Source: Balanoglossus misakiensis
Taxonomy: Eukaryota > Hemichordata
DNA: 64,000 nt
Assembly (NCBI GenBank): GCA_040954595.2
Contig: CM082596.2
Coordinates: 9,920,001 to 9,984,000 of the forward strand
Direction: 5' to 3'
In this document: positions 58,070-64,000 of the stretch, piece after piece
How the letters are laid out: each line of letters opens with the position of its first letter
How positions within the stretch are numbered: the stretch's first letter is position 1
Translations under genes and position numbers: made by a program
The notes under the pieces: model-generated
Told to the model about the DNA's origin: nothing
Databases searched by the model: none
What the model saw: only the letters and a program-made list of their open reading frames with translations

Positions 58070-59780
58070 TTTTTTGATGATTTTCACCGGTTTTTTTTTT
58101 CAAAAATCGACGAACCCATGATTTTTTTCAAAATCGACGAAATTTTGAGATTTTGCAGTCGAAAATTTGTCATTTTGTTGATTTTCACCCATGTTTTTTT
58201 TAAACAATCGACGAACCCATGATTTTTTTTCAAAATCGACGAACTTTTGAGATTTGGAAAATCGAAAATTTGTCATTTTTTGATGATTTTCACCCATGAT
58301 TTTTTTCAAAATCGACGAAATTTTGAGGTTTTGCAAAGTCGAAAATGTTTCATTTTTTGATGATTTTCGCCATGTTTTTTTTTAAAAATCAACGAACCCA
58401 TGATTTTTTTTCAAAATCGACGAAATTTTGAAATTTTGCAGTCGAAAATTTGTAAATTTTTGATGATTTTCACCCATGTTTTTTTAAAAAATCAACGAAC
58501 CCATGATTTTTTTTCAAAATCGACGAAATTTTGAGATTTTGCAAAGTCGAAAATTCACCCATGTTTTTTTTCAAAAATCGACGAACCCATAATTTTTTTC
58601 AAAATCGACGAAATTTTGAGATTTTGCAAAATCAAAAATTTGTCATTTTTTGATGATTTTCACCATGATTTTTTTCAAAAATCGACCAAATTTTGAGATT
58701 TTGCAGTCGAAAATTTGTAATTTTTTGATGATTTTCACCCATGTTTTTTTTTCAAAAATCGACGAACCCATGATTTTTTTCAAAATCGACGAAATTTTGA
58801 GATTTTGCAAAGTCGAAAATTCACCCATGTTTTTTTTCAAAAATCGACGAACCCATAATTTTTTTCAAAATCGACGAAATTTTGAGATTTTGCAAAATCA
58901 AAAATTTGTCATTTTTTGATGATTTTCACCATGATTTTTTTCAAAAATCGACCAAATTTTGAGATTTTGCAGTCGAAAATTTGTAATTTTTTGATGATTT
59001 TCACCCATGATTTTTTTCAAAAATCGACGAACCCATAATTTTTTTCAAAATCGACGAAATTTTGAAATTTCGCAAAGTTGAAAATTTGACATTTGTTGAT
59101 GATTTTCATGAGCTATAGCCCATGATTTTTTTTTCAAAAATCGACGAACCCATGTTTTTTTTTCAAAAATCGACGATTTTTTGAGATTTCGCAAAGTTGA
59201 AAATTTGACATTTGTTGATGATTTTCATGAGGTATAGCCCATGATTTTTTTTTTCAAAAATCGACGAAATTTTGAGATTTGCAAAGTCGAACATTGGTCA
59301 TTTTGATGATTTTCACCCATTTTTTTTTTCAAAAATCGACGAACCCATGATTTTTTTTCAAAATCGACGAAATTTTGAGATTTTGCAAAGTCGAAAATTT
59401 GTCATTTTTTGATGATTTTCATCCATGTTTTTTTTCACAATTCAACGAACCCATGATTGTTTTCAAAATCGACGAAATTTTGAGATTTTGCAAGAACCCA
59501 TGATTTTTTTCAAATTCGACGAAATTTTGAGATTTTGCAAAGTCGAAAATTTGTCATTTTTTGATGATTTTCACCCATGATTTTTTGCAAAAATCGACGA
59601 ACCCATGATTTTTCTCAAAAATCGACGAAATTTTGAGATTTTGCAAAGTCGAAAATTTGTCATTTTTTGATGATTTTCATCCATGTTTTTTTTTCAAAAT
59701 TCAACGAACCCATGTTTTTTTTCAAAATCGACGAAATTTTGAGATTTTGCAAGAACCCATGATTTTTTTCAAAATCTCAA
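58070..59780 (-). repeat. AT-rich satellite of about 78 bp, inverted arm
   Basis: The monomer read on plus is TTTTTTTCAAAATCGACGAA, then ATTTTGAGATTTTGCAAAGT, then CGAAAATTTGTCATTTTTTG and ATGATTTTCACCCATG. More than 20 imperfect copies occur, some with an extra AAATCGACGAACCCATG half-unit. This is the reverse complement of the arrays that follow. All short open frames here are translations of the repeat. Confidence 0.9.
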
Positions 59781-60382
59781 AATTTCGTCGATTTTGAAAA
59801 AAATCATGGGTTCGTCGATTTTTGAAAAAAAACATGGGAGAAAATCTTCAAAAAATGGGAATTTTGTCGATTTTTGAAAAAAAAAATCATGGGTGAAAAT
59901 CATCAAAAAATGACAAATTTTCGACTTTGCAAAATCTCAAAATTTCGTCGATTTTTGAGAAAAATCATGGGTGAAAATCATCAAAAAATGACAAATTTTC
60001 GACTTTGCAAAATCTCAAAATTTCGTCGATTTTTGAAAAAAAACATGGATGAAAATCATCGAAAAATGACAAATTTTCGACTGCAAAATCTCAAAATTTC
60101 GTCGATTTTTGAGAAAAATCATGGGTGAAAATCATCAAAAAATGACAAATTTTCGACTTTGCAAAATCTCAAAATTTCGTCGATTTTTGAAAAAAAACAT
60201 GGATGAAAATCATCGAAAAATGACAAATTTTCGACTGCAAAATCTCAAAATTTTGTCGATTTTGAAAAAAGTATGGGTTCGTCGATTTTTGAAAAAAAAC
60301 ATGGGAGAAAATCTTCAAAAAATGGGAATTTTGTCGATTTTTGAAAAAAAAAATCATGGGTGAAAATCATCAAAAAAAAATA
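59781..60382 (+). repeat. AT-rich satellite of about 78 bp, direct arm
   Basis: The same monomer in the opposite orientation (GACAAATTTTCGACTTTGCA, AAATCTCAAAATTTCGTCGA, AAAATCATGGGTGAAAATCA). The orientation changes within a palindromic junction at about 59755-59810. Confidence 0.9.
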
Positions 60383-61830
60383 GCGTCAAGGACACTGTGG
60401 TCCCATTTGAGGACATAGCAAATAGCAACATAGCAATGGATGGCAAGATATGGAAAAGTAGGTCAAAGGTCACCTGAGGTCATGCAAAATTTGGGCAAGA
60501 AATTTTGACCCTATACTGGTCCAAGTTGAACAAAAACCAAACCTATAGCCCTATTGGTTAGCCTTTAATTAGGTATGCACATAATTAATGAGATATGCAG
60601 GTGTCACAGGTGACCCATATTTTGGCTTTTCAATTTTAGTCCCAACCCTCCAAACGCGAAGTCTGTATCTGCTCTGGATGCCAAGATATGATAAAGTAGG
60701 TCAAAGGTCACCTGAGGTCATGCAAAATTTGGGCAAGAAATTTTGACCTTATACTGGTCCATGTTCAATAAAAACCAAACCTATAGCCTTATTGGTTAGC
60801 CTAGGATTAGGTATGCACATAATTAATGAGATATGCAGGTGTCACAGGTGACCCCCAATTTTGGCTTTTCAATTTTAGTGCCAACCCTCCAAACGCCAAG
60901 TCTGTACCTGCTCTAGATGCCAAGATTTGGTAAAGTAGGTCAAAGGTCACCTAAGGTCATGCAAAATTTGGGCAAGAAATTTTGACCCTATACTGGTCCA
61001 TGTTCAACAAAAACCAAACCTATAGCCTTATTGGTTAGCCTGGAATTAGGTATGCACATAATTAATGAGATATGCAGGTGTCACAGGTGACCCTCAATTT
61101 TGGCTTCTCAATTTTAGTGCCAACCCTCCAAACGCCAAGTCTGCACCTGCTCTGGATGCCAAGATATGGAAAAGTAGGTCAAAGGTCACCTGAGGTCATG
61201 CAAAATTTGGGCAAGAAATTTTGACCCTATACTGGTCCATGTTCAACAAAAACCAAACCTATAGCCCTATTGGTTAGCCTGGAATTAGGTATGCACATAA
61301 TTAATGAGATATGCAGGTGTCACAGGTGACCCCCAATTTTGGCTTTTCAATTTTAGTGCCAACCCTCCAAACGCCAAGTCTGCACCTGCTCTGGATGCCA
61401 AGATATGGAAAAGTAGGTCAAAGGTCACCTGAGGTCATGCAAAATTTGGGCAAGAAATTTTGACCCTATACTGGTCCTTGTTCAACAAAAACCAAACCTA
61501 TAGCCCTATTGGTTAGCCTGGAATTAGGTATGCACATAATTAATGAGATATGCAGGTGTCACAGGTGACCCATATTTTGGCTTTTCAATTTTAGTCCCAA
61601 CCCTCCAAACGCCAAGTCTGTACCTGCTCTGGATGCCCAGATATAGGAAAGTAGGTCAAAGGTCACCTGAGGTCACCCAAAATTTGGGCAAGAAATTTTG
61701 ACCCTATACTGGTCCATGTCCCACAAGAACGAAACCTCTAGCCCTATTAATTAGCCCGGAATTAGGTATGCACATAATTAATGTGTTAAGCAGGTGTTAC
61801 AGGTGAGCCCAAAAATTTGCCTTTTATTTT
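60383..61830. repeat. 239-bp tandem repeat with DR1-type motif, six copies
   Basis: AGGTCAAAGGTCACCTGAGG begins at 60460, 60698, 60937, 61176, 61415 and 61653 (spacing 238-239), with small changes in some copies. Other landmarks are TTGGGCAAGAAATTTTGACC, ACAAAAACCAAACCTATAGC, ATTAGGTATGCACATAATTA and GATATGCAGGTGTCACAGGT. Copies are about 95% alike. The unit is the reverse complement of parts of the 11.6-14.7 kb units. No gene seen. Confidence 0.95.
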
Positions 61831-62366
61831 GGCCCCATTGTGCTCACTGGCCAATAGACAGTCACTGTACAGGACTATTGCACAGACCAGAATTCCACAA
61901 TAAGACGTGGACATAGCTTAACCATAGAGGTATAAGTAAAGGTATAAATTTAATAAAAAGACTAAAAAATTCATAAAAAATAAAACATCCATGATATCAA
62001 CTTAACACTTACAGGTCGGTGTGAGGTTGACATAAGGTACATACATATCAATTTTCAAAGCAATCTGACCAGTAAATGTTGACTTACAGAGTTTTGATCA
62101 ATTTCACATTTTACAAGCTAATTTGCATATTTTTGGGCCTGGCAACTTCGTTTGGACAAACTCCCATCTACAGCCCAGCCTGCACCTACACACCAAATAT
62201 TGAGGTGATACGCGCAGCGGTTTTCAAGTTTTTGATGTGGACGGACATACAGACATACATCCATACATCCATACATCCATACATCCATACATCCATCCAT
62301 CCATACATACATACAGACGCAACCCATCCCATAAGGTCCCATGGTATATAGGCCTATACCAATGGG
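61831..62366. mobile_element. Dispersed element end with microsatellite and terminal palindrome, copy 2
   Basis: The sequence from about 62000 matches 35031-35345 (GGCAACTTCGTTTGGACAAA, CTACACACCAAATATTGAGG). A CATACATC tract at 62246-62320 precedes a palindrome reading GGTCCCATGGTATATAGGCC and TATACCAATGGGACC. The start of the whole interruption at about 60402 reads GGTCCCATT, the inverse of the final AATGGGACC, so 60402-62366 may be one inserted element. Confidence 0.55.
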
Positions 62367-64000
62367 ACCTAATGACAAATTTTCGACTTTGCAAAATCTC
62401 AAAATTTCGTCGATTTTTGAGAAAAATCATGGGTGAAAATCATCAAAAAATGACAAATTTTCGACTTTGCAAAATCTCAAAATTTCGTCGATTTTTGAAA
62501 AAAAACATGGATGAAAATCATCGAAAAATGACAAATTTTCGACTGCAAAATCTCAAAATTTCGTCGATTTTTGAGAAAAATCATGGGTGAAAATCATCAA
62601 AAAATGACAAATTTTCGACTTTGCAAAATCTCAAAATTTCGTCGATTTTTGAAAAAAACATGGATGAAAATCATCGAAAAATGACAAATTTTCGACTGCA
62701 AAATCTCAAAATTTTGTCGATTTTGAAAAAAGTATGGGTTCGTCGATTTTTAAAAAAAATCATGGGTGAAAATCATCAAAAAATGACAAATTTTCGACTT
62801 TGCAAGAACTTCGAGATTTTCGTCGATTTTTGAAAAAAAAAATCGTGGGGGGGGGGGGGGAAATCATAAAAAAATGACAAATTTTCGACTTTGCAAAATC
62901 TCAATATATCGTCGATTTTGGAAAAAAAAACATGGGTTCGTCGAAAAAAAACATGGGTGAAAATCATCAAAAAATGACAAATTTTCGACTTTGCAAAATC
63001 TCAAAAGTCCGTCGATTTTGAAAAAAAACATGGGTGAAAATCTTCAAAAAATGACAAATTTTCGACTTTGCAAAAACTCAAAATTTCGTCGATTTTTGAA
63101 AAAAAATGGGTGAAAATCATCAAAAATGACAAAGTTTCGACTTTGCAAAATCTCAAAATTTCATCGATTTCTGAAAAAAATCATAGGGGAAAATCATCAA
63201 AAAATGACAAATTTTCGACTGCAAAATCTTAAAATTTCGTCGATTTTTGAAAAAAAAACATGGATGAAAATCTTAAAAAAATGACAAATTTTCGACTGCA
63301 AAATCTCAAAATTTTGTCGATTTTGAAAAAAGTATGGGTTCGTCGATTTTTAAAAAAAATCATGGGTGAAAATCATCAAAAAATGACAAATTTTCGACTT
63401 TGCAAGAACTTCGAGATTTTCGTCGATTTTTGAAAAAAAAAAAATCGTGGGGGGGGGGGGAAATCATAAAAAAATGACAAATTTTCGACTTTGCAAAATC
63501 TCAAAATATCGTCGATTTTGGAAAAAAAAACATGGGTTCGTCGAAAAAAAAACATGGGTGAAAATCATCAAAAAATGACAAATTTTCGACTTTGCAAAAT
63601 CTCAAAAGTCCGTCGATTTTGAAAAAAAATATGGGTGAAAATCTTCAAAAAATGACAAATTTTCGACTTTGCAAAAACTCAAAATTTCGTCGATGTTTGA
63701 AAAAAAATGGGTGAAAATCATCAAAAATGACAAAGTTTCGACTTTGCAAAATCTCAAAATTTCATTGATTTCTGAAAAAAATCATAGGGGAAAATCATCA
63801 AAAAATGACAAATTTTCGACTGCACAATCTTAAAATTTCGTCAATTTTTGAAAAAAAATCATGGGTAAAAATCATCAATAAATGAAAAATTTTCGACTTT
63901 GCAAAATCTCAAAATTTCGTCGATTTTTGAAAAAAATCATGGATGAAAATCATCAAAAAATGACAAATTTTCGACTTTGCAAAATTTTCAAAAATTCGTT
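62367..64000 (+). repeat. AT-rich satellite of about 78 bp, continuation
   Basis: The array resumes in the same orientation as at 59781-60382 with TGACAAATTTTCGACTTTGC. A block of about 600 bp is duplicated within it: the G-run segment (ATCGTGGGGGG, about 62843 and 63446) and its flanks repeat with a shift of about 603 bp. The array runs off the window. Confidence 0.9.

Noticed and set aside
58100-63000. Lys/Phe-rich open frames in the 78-bp satellite
   Set aside because: They are repeat translations on both strands with no start context or homology.

Overview
The window is gene-poor, repeat-rich DNA from an animal nuclear genome. Evidence for a eukaryote is direct: spliceable exons with GT-AG sites, AATAAA signals, a tRNA-derived SINE, TA-flanked miniature inverted-repeat elements, kilobase satellite arrays with higher-order structure, and a Ty3/Gypsy-type LTR retrotransposon. 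A marine invertebrate, probably a deuterostome (hemichordate, echinoderm or cephalochordate), is my best guess. It rests on the style of the SINE and the retroelement lineage; nothing here identifies a species. I see no complete host gene and no RNA gene that looks functional.

Layout. 1-10800: three copies of a roughly 0.9 kb repeat unit, the middle one swollen by a 116-bp satellite (about 74 copies, 1359-9981). 10800-14760: three related units carrying perfect 14-bp hairpins and nuclear-receptor-like TGACCTTTGACCT motifs. 14760-17500: pyrimidine tract, minisatellites and a tRNA-like relic. 17500-32890: a second satellite (monomer about 192 bp, higher-order period 3262 bp). 32890-37420: SINE copies, degenerate tandem units and a long foldback. 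37424-39394: a segment duplicated at 54175-57085, holding a candidate membrane-protein exon; the second copy carries a 941-bp inverted-repeat element.

40900-50450: a degenerate LTR retrotransposon with a tRNA-Pro-type primer site and the order Gag-protease-integrase-reverse transcriptase. This reversed order is known from the Gmr1-like group of Ty3/Gypsy elements. It is split at about 43013/48481 by a 5.5 kb DNA transposon with two convergent genes: a 216-residue protein of unknown function on the plus strand, and on the minus strand a spliced protein of about 890 residues that I take to be the transposase. I cannot place that protein in a named superfamily, and this transposon is the best candidate for something undescribed.

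50450-58060: short tandem repeats, three inverted-repeat elements, two foldback hairpins and the second copy of the duplicated segment. 58070-64000: an AT-rich satellite of about 78 bp that flips orientation at about 59780 and is interrupted at 60383-62366 by a block of six 239-bp repeats, each with a perfect DR1-type motif.

The parts do not form a pathway. The window records repeated cycles of transposon insertion, local tandem amplification and segmental duplication.
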